Shown piece after piece: positions 37,270-49,330 of a stretch of 64,000 nucleotides of DNA (the first letter of the stretch is position 1; each line of letters starts with the position of its first letter). The DNA comes from Epiperipatus broadwayi. Taxonomy: Eukaryota; Onychophora; Udeonychophora; Euonychophora; Peripatidae. Location: the NCBI GenBank assembly GCA_028023455.1, contig JAQFVV010000229.1, positions 864,501 through 928,500 of the forward strand. Reading direction: 5' to 3'. Under the pieces are notes generated by a model. The model ran no database searches. It saw nothing but the letters and a program-made list of their open reading frames with translations, and was not told where the DNA came from. The translations under genes and the position numbers were made by a program.

Positions 37270-37530
37270 AACCGTTAGAGTGCACTTCAGTAGAAATACA
37301 GAAAGTGTATTATTGGTTTTTATGCAGGGTTTGGGAAAATATAAGGGGATTTAGATATAAAGGCCATAGAGTTGACAAAGATTATGTTGTAGAAATGGAA
37401 TAGAGCAGAATATGGGAAAACTTAGACTGAGGAATGGAAAATAAAGTGACTAACAGGTTTCTCTGGGCATAATTGCTGAGAGATTCTTGACTTCGTTTAA
37501 GGAGAAGCTACAGTACATAACATCACATCC
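37270..37530 (+). repeat. 3' end of non-LTR family B, copy 1
   Basis: Shares with 51305-51545 and 51640-52075 the blocks TTTTTATGC(A/T)GGGTTTGGG, GATATAAAGGCCAT, GAGTTGACAAAGATTATGTT, AACAGGTTTCTCTGGGCATA and TTGCTGAGAGA. It is the extreme 3' coding end and 3' UTR of a LINE. The copy is 5'-truncated, as expected from incomplete reverse transcription. Confidence 0.85.
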
Positions 37531-38017
37531 CAACCACGTGTTTTTATTTCTTTGAAAACTTCTGGCACGTTTCTTTTTTATTGAGGACGAAATGTTTATA
37601 TTTGTTTTAAAAATATTCTGTAATAACATCTTGTAAATCCTTTTTAAAAATAATGATTTATATTTTACTGTTAAAGTTGAAATTGTAGTAGTGTTATATT
37701 TTTAAATAGTTATCGAAAAAAGTTGTAACGATTTTTAAATTTTCCGCAGTTATCTCGGTCAACTATCAAGTAAAAAAAAAAGCAAAGAAATTGAATCATC
37801 AGAGAAATATATGTGATGTACACTGCTGCAGTAAATCTAATGTGGAATTTGACAAGCTTATTTACATAAGATGAGTATGAATTATTATTAAATCCTATTC
37901 GCTACTCCAAGATAGCATTTCTAATTTCATTAGGAAAAATGAAACAATTCTTTTATTAAGAGATTATATGCAATGAAAGCAGAAAAGGAATGATTAATCT
38001 TTCTTCTTTTTTTTTCA
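37531..38017. other. A+T-rich intergenic stretch
   Basis: A CCACGTG-type motif lies near 37540 and no gene is seen. Confidence 0.4.
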
Positions 38018-38278
38018 ATGACATGTCTAATCTATTCGTGCAATGTAGATTCTGTTAATAAAAGTTGTATGTCCGAAATAGAAATTGTGAATTCAAATTT
38101 TGATTGTGATATTTATAAGGCCCGCTTTAATAACGTTTTAAAAGCTCATACGAGAATTCGCTATTTGTGCTTTTTAAAATTTATCTTTTTTACCAAGAAT
38201 TTTGTCAAGAGTACATGTGAGATCTTATACGTTTATATTAACAAGAACTTGGAACCTGTGATGTCTTGCGCAACTTGA
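38018..38278 (+). pseudogene. 86-codon open frame with a degenerate C2H2-like finger (uncertain)
   Basis: Residues 29-50 read FDCDIYKARFNNVLKAHTRI. Compared with the C2H2 pattern C-x2-C-x12-H-x3-H, the second Cys is Tyr, the last His is Arg and two residues are missing. If genuine, this is a broken zinc finger; chance similarity is quite possible. The remaining frame is A+T-driven. Confidence 0.2.
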
Positions 38279-38388
38279 ACATACATTAATTTCACTAGTG
38301 ACGATATTTTTAAATTAGCGTTTTCATGTAATTCTCTGTCTGACTTGTATTGAGAATTTTTTGCCTGATGTCTGAGGAGTTATCTTTA

Positions 38389-39340
38389 GGTAAAGGTTTA
38401 CTATAACGGTCTATGGGTGTTTGCCCTCTATTGTTTAAAATTTAAACTAAGTTGTTTGACCATCTTACGTGTATGTTATTATATTACAAATAAATTAAAA
38501 TTTATTCAAATGTAAAAGATAATGAAAAAAACATTTACCTTTTTAAACATACACACTAGGAAGTTGAAGAAAAAAGCAGTATTGCTGTATCTACTCCAGA
38601 GGGCAAATTCATGCAGGTACGATGAAAACAAAGCTCTGCTAGTGCCAGATTGGAATTTCAGCTTACGCTTTGCTCTCATCCACATGTTTTCAATATTCTG
38701 GGTGTGTATGTCTTGGTCTTCGGGATGCACGAAGTTGTCCTGATGGACGACAACCGAATGCATATACTCGCCATTGTTGAGACTGCTGATGATATTGTAC
38801 GCAGCCCAGCCATCAGAAATAATGTGCGTAACTGGTAAAATGAACCACTGTATCAGCCCCTCCATTGTATCAGCCATCCTGTCTGCAACTTCTGTCAAGA
38901 AGCACTTTCTTGATGCTCTCTCTATACCGCCAGAATAGCAGCAACACTCAAAATTTCACCATCAGGTACTAAGCATGTAGCAGACATTTTTTCCAATTAT
39001 AAAACTACACGTGTGCATGTAATTCACGCCGTTGAACGCATAGGGTGTTTTTTTTTTTTTTTTGCAACATGTGCTATAAATGTGGTTATTTTAAATTCTT
39101 AAGTTGTAGACAGTTTAAATTCTTAACTTTCAAACAAATTAAAAGTAATTCTTTTAATTAATGTGGTGTAATTAATCCAACATTCAAAAGGTTTTTTTAT
39201 TTATTATTATCTTTTACATTTGATTAAATTTTAATTTATTTGTAATATAATAACATACACGTAAGATTCTCAAACAATTTAGTTTAAATTTTAAACATTA
39301 GAGGGCAAACACCCATAGACCGTTATAGTAAACCTTTACC
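38389..39340 (-). mobile_element. Merlin-family DNA transposon, internally deleted, 952 bp
   Basis: Long terminal inverted repeats (38389-38525 and 39204-39340, about 137 bp, five mismatches by eye) begin GGTAAAGGTTTACTATAACG. The 8-bp flanks TATCTTTA (38381-38388) and TATCTTTG (39341-39348) are a target duplication with one mismatch; 8 bp is the Merlin/IS1016 length. The interior codes on the - strand for the C-terminal half of a Merlin transposase. Because the N-terminal half is lost, this copy would depend on a full partner elsewhere. Confidence 0.92.
38506..38937 (-). pseudogene. Merlin (IS1016-type) transposase, C-terminal half
   Basis: Reading - strand from about 38937: GGIERASRKCFL, then the open frame from 38898 with HIISDGWAAYNII and IHTQNIENMWMRAKRKLK, followed by SSYLHEFALWSRY. 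The D of SDGW and the E of QNIENMW are the second and third members of the DDE triad of this family, with the family's H-T-Q-x-I-E-x-x-W signature. The first catalytic Asp (family pattern VEIDE) and all N-terminal sequence are missing, so it is inactive. The C-terminus runs into the left inverted repeat. Full family enzymes are about twice this length. The + strand frames here are shadows. Confidence 0.9.
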
Positions 39341-39399
39341 TATCTTTGAATGGGTGATGTTGGTGATAGTCTGCAATTTTTTGAATTATCATCTGATAA

Positions 39400-42300
39400 T
39401 TATAAAATAATGAATTTGAGGAGTGCTTGAGTAATAGAGAAGTAATGATAAATATAAGCTACGCAGAGAGAGAGAAAAATAAAAGTTTATTAATTGATGA
39501 TTCAATAATTAGAAGATATAGGAATATAACGATAAATTTTCCAGGTGCTGAGTTTTGGATATTGTGAAAGTATAAAAAAAAATAAGATTATGGAAGTTTG
39601 ATGAAAATGAACATACGAGTAATAGAGGTGTAATTGCAGAAATTTTATTGCAGAGTAAATTTAAACATGATTTGTGAGCTTATTTTCAGAAACGTGAGAA
39701 TACATTTGAATTTTTAGATTTATGGGATATACTAAAAAAGATGTACATTTCATAGATAGAGGAATTTTGAATTTTTAGATTTATGGGATATACTAAAAAA
39801 GATGTACATTTCATAGATAGAGGAATAAAATCAATTTATCAAACTAAAGAGAGGAATGGAATATATATATATATGCAAGAAGTGATGTAATGTTGGAGGC
39901 TGAAATAACAGTAATGGGGATATGTTTGTAGAAGGTAATAAAATAGGGGGAAATCTGTGAAAAAAAAGAGATGGAAAAGAATTTTTTATGTATGATGTTT
40001 GGGATTGAGTGCAAAAAGAATTGTGTGTAATGATAAAAAGAATGATTTTATGGGAGAAAAATTATATGTGTTTGTATTAAGAAAAATTTTTATTAATGAA
40101 ATATCCATTTGCAAAATTATCAATGGAAGAGAGTATATAGATGTCATGATAAATGAAACTGCAAAGAATATATCCTAGATTAGATTAAAGTTGCATTCAA
40201 AAGGGAATGAATATAAGAAATGGAATATTTAGTCACTAAAGACTCAAATGTGAACAAAGTGAAATGAATGAGTATTTAGCAATGTCTGCATAGTTATGTT
40301 GATTTTAGGATGAATAATTGTAAAATGATTGTGGTAGATAATATAAATGATCTTATGAAAAATTGATGAATAGAAAATATAAATTCAGTATTATTGTAAA
40401 GAATATGTGAGAGAAGGAAATTAAAAAATTGAAAGTCTGATTAATAGATATGAGAATCAAGGCAGAATGTAAGGAATATTATTGATAATGAATTGATAAA
40501 TAAAAAATTAGAAGATTTAAAGAATTTGATGAAAAGGAAAAAAGTGAAATGGTGGTATGTTGAGAAGTATCTGAAAGATAAGATACAGAGTTTTGAAAAA
40601 TTTATAGAGGTGAGTGAGAAATAAGAATGAATCCAAACTGACAAAATTTAGTAATACAAAAGAATTACAAAAAATAATGAATTTAAAACCAATGGATTTA
40701 TTGGGCAGGGGTTGAGTTAGAAATAATAGGAATAATAAGTGTAAATAAACTGTTTAAAAAATATGAAAAAAAAAAGATAAACAATATAAAGATACTGTTA
40801 AGAAACAAATGGAATGGAAGAGACATTGCAAATAGCATAATTATTTAAAAAATAAACAATAAAATTAGAAAAGAATTGGGATATACTTAGTAATTTAGCT
40901 GAGGAAATTAATTGTTCAAAAAGGAAGGATTATGAAAAATTTTGAAGATATGTTAAGAGAATTGAAGAAAAGATTATTATATTGTTAAATAAATTAGAAA
41001 TTGAATTTGAGAATAGAGAAGAAAGTGAAAAAATATTCAGTGATTTTGGCATAAAATTTTTAGAGAGTTAATGATTATTCATTAGAGAGCTGAATTCATG
41101 AAAAGATGGTAGACTAATAGGGTAAGAATTAAATAAAGCAATTAATAGATTAACAAAAAGGAAAATAATAGGATTAAATGCAGGGAGTCTGAATAGTTTG
41201 TAGCTATGAGGAGTGGCAGATTTTGCTTTTGGTTCTATGTAGAAAAAATGGTCATATCTAAAATTTTCTATTAGCCAATTTTGTAATTTCTCTTTAGAGT
41301 GTTACAATCTTCACAATATATTTATAATATTAATGCAAACTTTTTTAAATTATAAGTCAATGGAGTAAACTACTCTCTCCTTCAGGTTATGAACAAATAA
41401 TGATCAATAATATTGAGCTATGCTAATTTGATGTTTATAATTATAAAACAATATAAAAATTATTTTGAAAAAAGTTGAGCATCAAAATCTGATCATTAAC
41501 ATTATGAATGATCCATTCACAATTTGTACATCCTTAAGTTATAAAGTTGTCTTTCAAAACAATACAGTTTAAGTTTTCTGTTTCTTTTGATAAAGCATTA
41601 TATTTAGATATTATGTACATATATATCACATTCAAATTTGTGCATCATACTCTTCGTTCTTTTTAAATTGAAAAGATAAATTGAGGGAACAGATGAACAT
41701 AGTAGAATGGCACTTGGAAGCATGTTTAGTGTCAATTTAAACTACTATGCTGGACAATGGGATTAATACATCTTTGTCAACAGATGAAGAACAGGTCTTT
41801 CTTAACTTGGGATATTTAGTTTTTTCAACTTTTCTACATTTGCTTAAAATACATACCACAAGTGAAGGTCATAAAAGCAGAACATTGTCAGTTATTCGAT
41901 TTGAATTTGGTTTATGTTGTGATTAAAACTTTGCTGAAGTGGTGGTGTTGGTAGAAAAAATTATAACACAAAGATTGTATCAAATAATTGAAGTTATAAG
42001 ATATATGCTGTTGACATGACTGTTGAAATGAGTACACATAAATGTACCATTATAATAAATTTGCCATCAATTTTTTTATATAAATATAACTTGGAAATCT
42101 TAAAATTTAATAATATGTTTTGGAATATTTGGGAATCTGAAAGATATTTGTAAAAATCCTTGGCTCAATATGGGAAAGTATGAAAAGAAATCTTTAATAG
42201 ATAATAATAATATTTCAGGTGAATGGAAAATGAGAGAAGTAAGATTGTTATATAAAGGGAATGATTTTAGGTTAAATAATTACAGACCAATAGCAATAAC

Positions 42301-43600
42301 TTACATAATTTATAAAATATTTACATACATATGAATGGACAGTATTAGTGCTTGGATAAAAATGCATAAAATCTTGGTTTTGAATGGATTTTGGTCAAGA
42401 AAATGGATAAGTAATAGTTTTCATTGTTACTTCATCAAATGTCTTCAGTAAAAATAATTGGATTTTTAGATATAGAAAAAGCTTAATATGAATAGAAATA
42501 AATTATGGCATAATCTTGAAAATATGAGAATAGATTTGTAGTCAAGAATAGTTTTCAGGGATGTTCATATTATTTTTAAGAATTTTGGAAATTAAGATAA
42601 AAAGATGGAGATTCTCATAATGGAAATTAGAAAAATATGTAATATTGTGACTTTTTGTTATTCTAAATTGACACTGATAAAAAAGAAATATGAAAATTAA
42701 ATTTAATGAGGAAAAAATTAAAATGTTAGTAATTATTGGTAATGGTAAAACTGAAGAATAATAGAAGATATTTCTATTGTAGTGAAGAAGTTTAGACAGT
42801 TGATACTTTCAATGTGAAAAATAATTATATAAATGGTTGGTAATTAAAACAGAGACAAAAAAAGGAGTCGACTAAAAATATTCATAGTTTTCATTTATCA
42901 AAGCTGAGGTAGAATAATTTTGAAATAAAGATGAGGCACTTTATATTGAGCAGATGAATCAGAAATGTTTAGATAGAATTTTTAAAAAAAGTAGGTAGAT
43001 GTGAATTGAATAATTAATTGTGGGCATCAAATGAGACTTCAAGGGGAACTGGGATGGATGCTTTTTTAGTGAAGGAAAACAATTCAAAAATGTTTGGAAA
43101 TCTATAATATGAATGAAAATATATTAGTAAAAATAGTATTTAATTATATTATGTTGAGAGATTAATAAATATGCTAGATAGATATTTAAAAATTTACAAA
43201 ATTAATAGAGATTATTAATAAATACAAAGAAAATATTTCAGGCATAATTATGAGAAGTGGGAAAATAGAAAAATTGGCTATAGAAAAAGAATTACAGATG
43301 CACAATATGAATAAAATAGTTATGTAAAAATAAAACATATGTAGTATTTGAAAAAAATGTCTAGGAACTCAAGAGTGAACTTATCTGGTGTAAGGACAAA
43401 AATTTTGGATATTAAAGAAAAAGGCAGAAATAGAATAAGAATTTAGATTAATTGTATTTTACACTGTGGTGTAAGAGTGAATATTGAATATTTATTATTG
43501 GAATGTATGATGTTGAAGTAAATTGAATGAAACAATGTAAAGTGGATGAAAAAGTAGTAAATTTGTTGTTTGTTTGTTTTTTTTTTGTTGTTATTTACAT
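39400..43600 (+). pseudogene. Long decayed non-LTR retrotransposon (LINE)
   Basis: Reverse transcriptase is clear at about 42225-42535: LLYKGNDFRLNNYRPIAIT (the N-Y-R-P-I box), a Q/S-N-G-F-R-x-G-R-like piece split across frames, and GFLDIEKA then RNKLWHNLENMRIDL (motif A plus the following helix). At 43440-43540 CILHCGVRVNIEYLLLECM is the C-x3-C-x7-x-x4-C tail, close to the family B ends at 37.3 and 51.7 kb. The 39.4-42.2 kb part is A/G-rich and looks like an ORF1/endonuclease region too decayed to assign. The whole stretch has purine-rich + strand bias, in keeping with LINE coding strands. Dozens of stops. Confidence 0.7.
39709..39828. repeat. 60-bp perfect tandem duplication
   Basis: GAATTTTTAGATTTATGGGA...ATAGATAGAGGAAT appears twice at an offset of exactly 60 bp with no difference visible. 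It lies inside the otherwise heavily decayed LINE, so the duplication is much younger than the element. Confidence 0.93.
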
Positions 43601-43911
43601 CTTTGTGACAAAAATGGGAAATATGAGGACTGGCTATTGGAATTATTGGCCCACAATACAAATTCTTATCTAATTTATTTTCTTTCCTTTAGCATCCAAA
43701 GCTCTTGTCCTTGTACTACATAACAATAAGCTATCTCTAGGGTGATCATATTACTTTTCAAGTACCATATATTTTATTCTTATATAACTAAGATATTTTC
43801 TTCAGTTTTAATATGATTTGTGATTATAATTTAAAATGAAGTAATAGAGAATGTTATTTATTTTGGTCAACAGTTTCTGTGTTGCATAGGAACTTCTGAC
43901 TTATTAAAACA

Positions 43912-44367
43912 GGCAAAATTCTCCGTACAGTAGTGCCAACCAGAGTAATCAATGGATACCAGAAGGCTTGTGCATAAAATCCCCATCTAGTGCCTACTCA
44001 TCCTATATTCCCAGACTAGTTTCTGGCTCATGGCCTTCGTCAGTGAGGAGCTTTGGATTTGAGAGTACTGCACCTAGATCTTAGGATCTAATGCAACCCT
44101 CCAGCAGCCACCTTTTATCTACTTAACTATGAGAATAAAATTGAAAACCTTATAATATTTTCAATCTAAGTTCAATAGCTTATATAGTTATATGGGTCTG
44201 AACTCAGTTCAGTACCCATACATTTTGGTGTCTTTGGCTTTTTAACAACCATAGACACCACTATCCTAGTAGGCAGGATTGGTGTTAAACAATTAAACAT
44301 CATATGATCATTTATGCACAATCCTTCTGGCATCCATTGATTACACTGAGTAGCACTACTGTATGTA
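43912..44367. repeat. Foldback family A, copy 3 (interrupted)
   Basis: The left arm (43912-44118) begins GGCAAAATTCTCCGTACAG and carries AATCAATGGATACCAGAAGG, CCCAGACTAGTTTCTGGC and CAGCAGCCACC. The right arm is reduced to 44310-44367 (TTTATGCACAATCCTTCTGG, CATCCATTGATTAC, CACTACTGTATG), ending in GTATGTATGT. About 190 bp of unrelated sequence sit between them. Confidence 0.85.
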
Positions 44368-45215
44368 TGTATGTGATGTTTAGTGGTTTAACTTCTGACT
44401 GTTTAAGAAGCCATCTAGATCACAGTTCAAAAAGAGAGAAAAATTTAGTAGTTGTATAAATGAAATATATTTATTAAAAAACAATAAATTAAAATATTAT
44501 ATGTAGGTATTTATACAACAAAGGAAAAAAAAATTGAGAAATGGAAAGAACTTGAAAATGTAATAAGGGACCATAAATTAAATAGCTATATAGAAGCATA
44601 AAAGAAATGGGGAAAAAAAATCTCAGATTTTCTGTGAGATTTAAATAAACAGATAAAATGAAAAAAGAAAAATTACTTTTTATTACAACCAAACAATATA
44701 ATGGAACAAATTGCAAGAAATATGCATGGTGCTGGATTAATATTGAAGCAGTCGGATCTGAGTTTGATCCTAGCTTCATGACATCTAGCCATAAGCCCAC
44801 TTCAAACCCTAGTACTAACCTTAAATTTCCGATGCAATGGGGCTTTATACGTTCAATCCACGCTAATTTCCATAAAGAATAACTTATTTCATAAATGTGT
44901 ATTGAAATAACTAGTTTCAGATTTAAATTGATTAATTCTATTAATAAATTCATGATAGAATTATTCATGAATTTATATGTATTGTAACTGCGTGGATTGT
45001 GCGTATATATTTAAATATATATAATTGTTTGAAAGTTTCATTGCGTCGGGAATGTTTGATTTTATTTTTAAATAATTTGTTAAAGTTTTAATGATTAAAA
45101 GCTACATTCTTTTGATAAGCTTTCAGATTTTCCCTTTCCAAAAACAACAGTTAAAGTTTTATTAATTAGAAAAAAAGATAAGGATTTCCTAATTAAAATC
45201 ATTTTCTGATTTTAA
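44368..45215. other. Intergenic stretch, possible SINE trace
   Basis: Around 44750-44800 a tRNA-like GATCTGAGTTTGATCCTAG (B-box-like) precedes a G+C-richer tail; a partly similar GTGGTTTGATCCTAG is at about 56885. This may be a SINE but is not proven. The long - strand frame 44489-44968 is a hydrophobic, A+T-driven reading and not a gene. Confidence 0.3.
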
Positions 45216-45245
45216 GAATTCATTTTCTAATTAGAAAATGAATTC
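45216..45245. repeat. 30-bp perfect palindrome
   Basis: Reads GAATTCATTTTCTAA and then its exact complement, centred on AATT in CTAATTAG. It can form a cruciform or a 15-bp hairpin and holds a homeodomain-like TAATTA core. No gene is next to it except the uncertain frame below. Confidence 0.95.
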
Positions 45246-45463
45246 AAGTTAATGAGTTTGAAAGCCTTATCAAAGGAATGTATCTAAAAACAACCAGTAA
45301 ATCTAAAAACATTGATAATGAAAGAAGTGCTAGCCTGAAAGCATCAGAGGACAGTATATATAGCTCTGAAAAGTTTGGAAAAAAAGAAGCCATCTTTGTT
45401 GTAGAGAAGTGCAGTAAATTCTGTGCGTTTTTAAATAGTGTTTCGATCATGATAAGGGGCTAA
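45246..45463 (+). CDS. Unrecognised Ser/Lys-rich open frame
   Basis: The frame from 45244 (IQVNEFESLIKGM...) continues through the ATG at 45278 to a stop at 45461-45463. The part in between is hydrophilic, with KASEDSIYSSEKFGKKEA, and looks more protein-like than most A+T frames here, but I recognise no domain. It could be an exon of an unseen gene or chance. Confidence 0.18.
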
Positions 45464-47531
45464 ACGTCAGGAATCTGGCTATCGGTTCCTGAAGTCCCCT
45501 GAAAATCTTCAATGGAGCTGCTGAATCTTTTCCGGACCAATCATGCTGTTAAAATTATGAAAAGCCACTAAAATGCTGTTCCAGTAATCGACTAAATGCA
45601 TGCCTACGTTTTTACCAACCCGGACATGTAAACTAAGAACCAGCCCCGGAAGAAATGGGTAATATGTTTCCATAATGAACCTTAAATTTTCTGGCCAGTT
45701 TCGAACTTTACTTTACACTCCCTTTTAGAGCTCTTTTATTCTTTAATGTAACAATCTTTATAAAATCTTTTATTCATGCTACTGTAAATTTATATCGTAG
45801 TTCTCTCAACCTCTAGTCTTTAAACTTTCTCTTTTCTTACTTGGCAGTTCATTTATTATATTATATATATATTTGTGTAATTTATTAATGTTGTTATTTT
45901 AATTATATGCCAATAATCTTTCGACTCGATAAACTCCTTTGTTCTATTTGCCTTACGTAGAAAATATAATATTAAATCTGATAATAATTCTCGCCCATTA
46001 GAACTAGATTTATACAGTTCTATCAATCATCGAGTCGAAAGAAATTAAATGTGTGTTATTTTTATAATTGGCTAATAATAAATTATTAGCTCCATTTCTA
46101 ATCTATGCCACCGCTATTTTCTCGTTTCACTAATATTTATTTATTCATATATAATCTTAAAATGTTTTTATTGCAAAAGGGCCGATAAAGGAATCAAATA
46201 TATTCTAATTCAAATTTCTGTTACTCGCTATTAAGATTCAGGAAGGGCACGATGATTGGGGCATAGTTAATATGATTTACAAATACTTTAAAATAGTTTT
46301 CGTTAAAAGCTCGTTTGACTTTAATTAATTGATCAAGTCATCACATAGAGCATTCTATATGGGTTTTAGTATTCAAACGATGACTATCAAGTCATCATCT
46401 TCGAACGTTGCTGACGTAGGGCAATCTTCCGCTCCGTTAGGCTGGTCGGTGATAATATTTTTGTTATTTTAAATTATCGAGGAAGAAAGCACTTCCTCTC
46501 CTGTTCATATTAGTCAAAGGGCATAAGACTTGTCAGATGCAAGCCACCATAGGTCTTCGATTATCGACTAGCTATCGTCTTTCAATTTCACTTTATAGCT
46601 CATAATTCGTCAGCACCGTTACCTCTCTGTTCCAGTAAAGCCCGCTCTGATGCTCGTAATTCGTGATGAAGTGATTTAAATTAAAGTCCAACAAATTCTC
46701 AGTAAATAAGTTTTCCAATAAAGATTAAAGTTATGCCCTAAAATACATATCTTGCTCTTCATGAACGGATTTGCGAATGTGAAAATAAATATGACATTCT
46801 TTCGTATAAAATTAGAGTAAAAATTTCCATTACTAATGAATACCTTTATCTGCCTTTTATTCCTTATTGGGGGCATAGACATAGACTTTCAAATATTGCG
46901 TAATATTCATTGGCATATAATAAGGACCGCCACTCTTATTATAATTATAAATTTTGTTAAAGGCTAGAGGTGATTAATATAATCATTATTTAAAATTCAA
47001 ACAAAACAAATTATTATTATTAAATATTTTCTAAACACACTTGATTTCTTAGTTCTATATCTTTTATTCAATAATTATTTTAAATGTTAATACTCACTGT
47101 CTGTGTTGGCAACCCGAACATATACATATGATTCGATTTAAAATTATGTTAGTCAGTTTATTATCAGATATTAATGTCAGTTCAGGGGTGTCTAATCCTC
47201 ACCAACCATTGAGCTAGTTTCTTGGCACATAGCACTGTGCCGTTGATTTAGATTTCTACTAATCTGAGCTGGAGTTGGGTTTAAATTCAGTTTGAACCGC
47301 CTGAGTTTGGATACGACTTGCAGTTCTTTTGGTGGGTTTTTCGACTGGTACAATATCAAACATAGTACATGCTAAAGAATCCATATTTTTGTCATCCCTT
47401 CCTCCAACACCTTTTTACAAATCAGAACGCTTCACTCTTAATTCAAGATTCATGTGTAATGATTTATTTCCTAAGAAATAAATAATAGATTATGTAATAA
47501 ATTGTTTTCAAATATTTAATAATAACATTGC
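45464..47531. other. Unassigned stretch, partly balanced in base composition
   Basis: Segments at 45460-45700 and 46380-46640 have more CpG and G+C than the rest of the window, as may a promoter, old LTR or unmethylated island. No partner copy, exon or transposon domain was seen. A pair ATCTTTCGACTCGAT (45921) / ATCGAGTCGAAAGA (46028) forms an inverted repeat. Confidence 0.35.
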
Positions 47532-47675
47532 AATTTGACTTTCAAGTGCTTGGATACTTTGATATGAAAAGCTTACAATTTATATGTTTTAAATTGAAGT
47601 TAGCACTTTCAAACCGAAAACACATAAATACTAAACTTTTCCTAACCCAGCATCCAAGCACTTGAAAGTCAAATT
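47532..47675. repeat. Small inverted-repeat element (144 bp, MITE-like)
   Basis: Perfect 24-bp termini, AATTTGACTTTCAAGTGCTT+GGAT and complement, enclose a 96-bp A+T-rich interior. No further copy in the window and no evident target duplication (flanks ...ATTGC and ATATT...). Superfamily unknown. Confidence 0.85.
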
Positions 47676-48840
47676 ATATTTGTATAAGAAAAGTTTCTAT
47701 TTCAGATAATAATAATATTGATATATTGTAATTTAGAAGTACAAATATATTTATGAAAACTTGCATTTAATCAATACATACACATGTTTCACATGCATAA
47801 ATATATATATATATATGGCTAATTTCTTTTACAAACTACTGATAAATTTATATTTATAATAGAATTCTTTTTTTTTTTTTTAGAAGAGTAAATTTGAAAT
47901 ATTTTATCAAAATAATTTAATTCGGTATAACAAAAATTATTATTAAAATATATAGTTATTAATATTATATTGATCCTGAAACTATCAATTCATTCTTTAA
48001 AACGTTCATATGTCAACTCTTCATAATTTTGTTTTTTTTCCTCTGTAAAAATAAATAAGTAAATAAAGATTTAATGTAAGTTTTGTGAAAAAATTAAAAA
48101 ATGGAAAACTATAAAAATTATGACAGTTTTGAAAAAGACATTTTAATAAGAAAAATGAATTATCTATTAGATATCATGTGTGTGCATCTATGCTATTTAT
48201 CTATTATGCTTATTGAAAAATAAATTCATGTCGTATAGACTTCTAAATATAAATAAAATGCAGATTAAGATTAATGTGTTAAGTAAATCTGAGCATAATA
48301 TGTACAAATTGATAAGGAATATTTGCCTATAGTGGCACATATTACAAAATTCCATAATCATGTGATTAAAAAGAAATTTAATTTTTAAAGATCTCAAACT
48401 ATTATTCAACATACAAGCAACTGAAAGGGATTTATTATAGCATATTTCATCTAGATTAATATGTTGCCAGTTTATATGTTTGATATGAAATATGTACATG
48501 TAAGAAATATTTTTCACACAGACTCATTAAGATGGTTTCCATTTTTTAATTAAAAAATTCAAAAAACAAATGAAAATAATTGAAAGCAAAATTAAATAGT
48601 GCCTAAATAAAAAAAATAGACAAACAGATCAGAGATACCAACAGCTAATAAATTGGATGATGACAGGGTAGCCATGAAATTTTCACAGATCTTTTTGGAT
48701 TCATCATTGTGAATTATCCATTTTAAATGATTGTATAAGTTGAATGCAGTCATCCCTATGCTATTTAACAAAAAATACATTTGTAAAAAATACAGTTGTA
48801 TAATAGCTTGAAGCCAAAAAGGTGTAAATTAGAATACATG
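47676..48840. other. A+T-rich intergenic stretch
   Basis: An (AT)n run lies at 47802-47816 and T-runs near 47870. No gene recognised; the - strand frames at 48197 and 48592 are A+T-driven. Confidence 0.45.
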
Positions 48841-48841
48841 T

Positions 48842-49330
48842 AGATCATGCAGATTCATGGAAAAGAAAGTACTTCTTAACAGTTTTAGATGCATTTTCTA
48901 AATGATTAAAAATTATAGATGTAAACTCCCTTCTAATATTATAACTGAGACTGTTAGAAAAGACTGGGCATCCTATGGGGTTACTGAAATTATACAGCCT
49001 ATACATTAGGGGTTTTTAAGAAATTTTATGAAAATAATATTGAGCTTATAAAGTCCCATGTATTTCATATGCAAAGTAATAGACAAAATATTGGAAAGAT
49101 AAACAAAGGAGAGCTGGAATACTAGCTTTACCTACAAATAACTCACATCATTGCATATTTATAATATTAATGAATTAATAATAATGATGATTTCTTTTGC
49201 AGCAATGAATAGGGTGGTGAATGAGGATACTGTTCTGATAAAATGTTAATGGATAACTAAGATTAAAAAATTTTCAAGGCTGATCATGATAAATGGAAAA
49301 TGAAAATGGGTATCTGCTAAAAAAAATTAA
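48842..49330 (+). pseudogene. Possible Gypsy integrase remnant
   Basis: The + strand gives, with stops, KYFLTVLDAFSK followed by LKIIDVN. The pattern (L-x-x-VD-x-FSKW-x-x-x) is the first catalytic Asp region of Gypsy integrases. Downstream a NEDTVLIK piece at about 49215 could be the start of the C-terminal module. No second Asp motif is certain, so confidence is modest. Confidence 0.4.

Noticed and set aside
44489-44968. 159-residue hydrophobic frame on the - strand
   Set aside because: Repeated Ile/Leu/Phe from A+T-rich DNA, overlaps a tRNA-like repeat trace, no family pattern.
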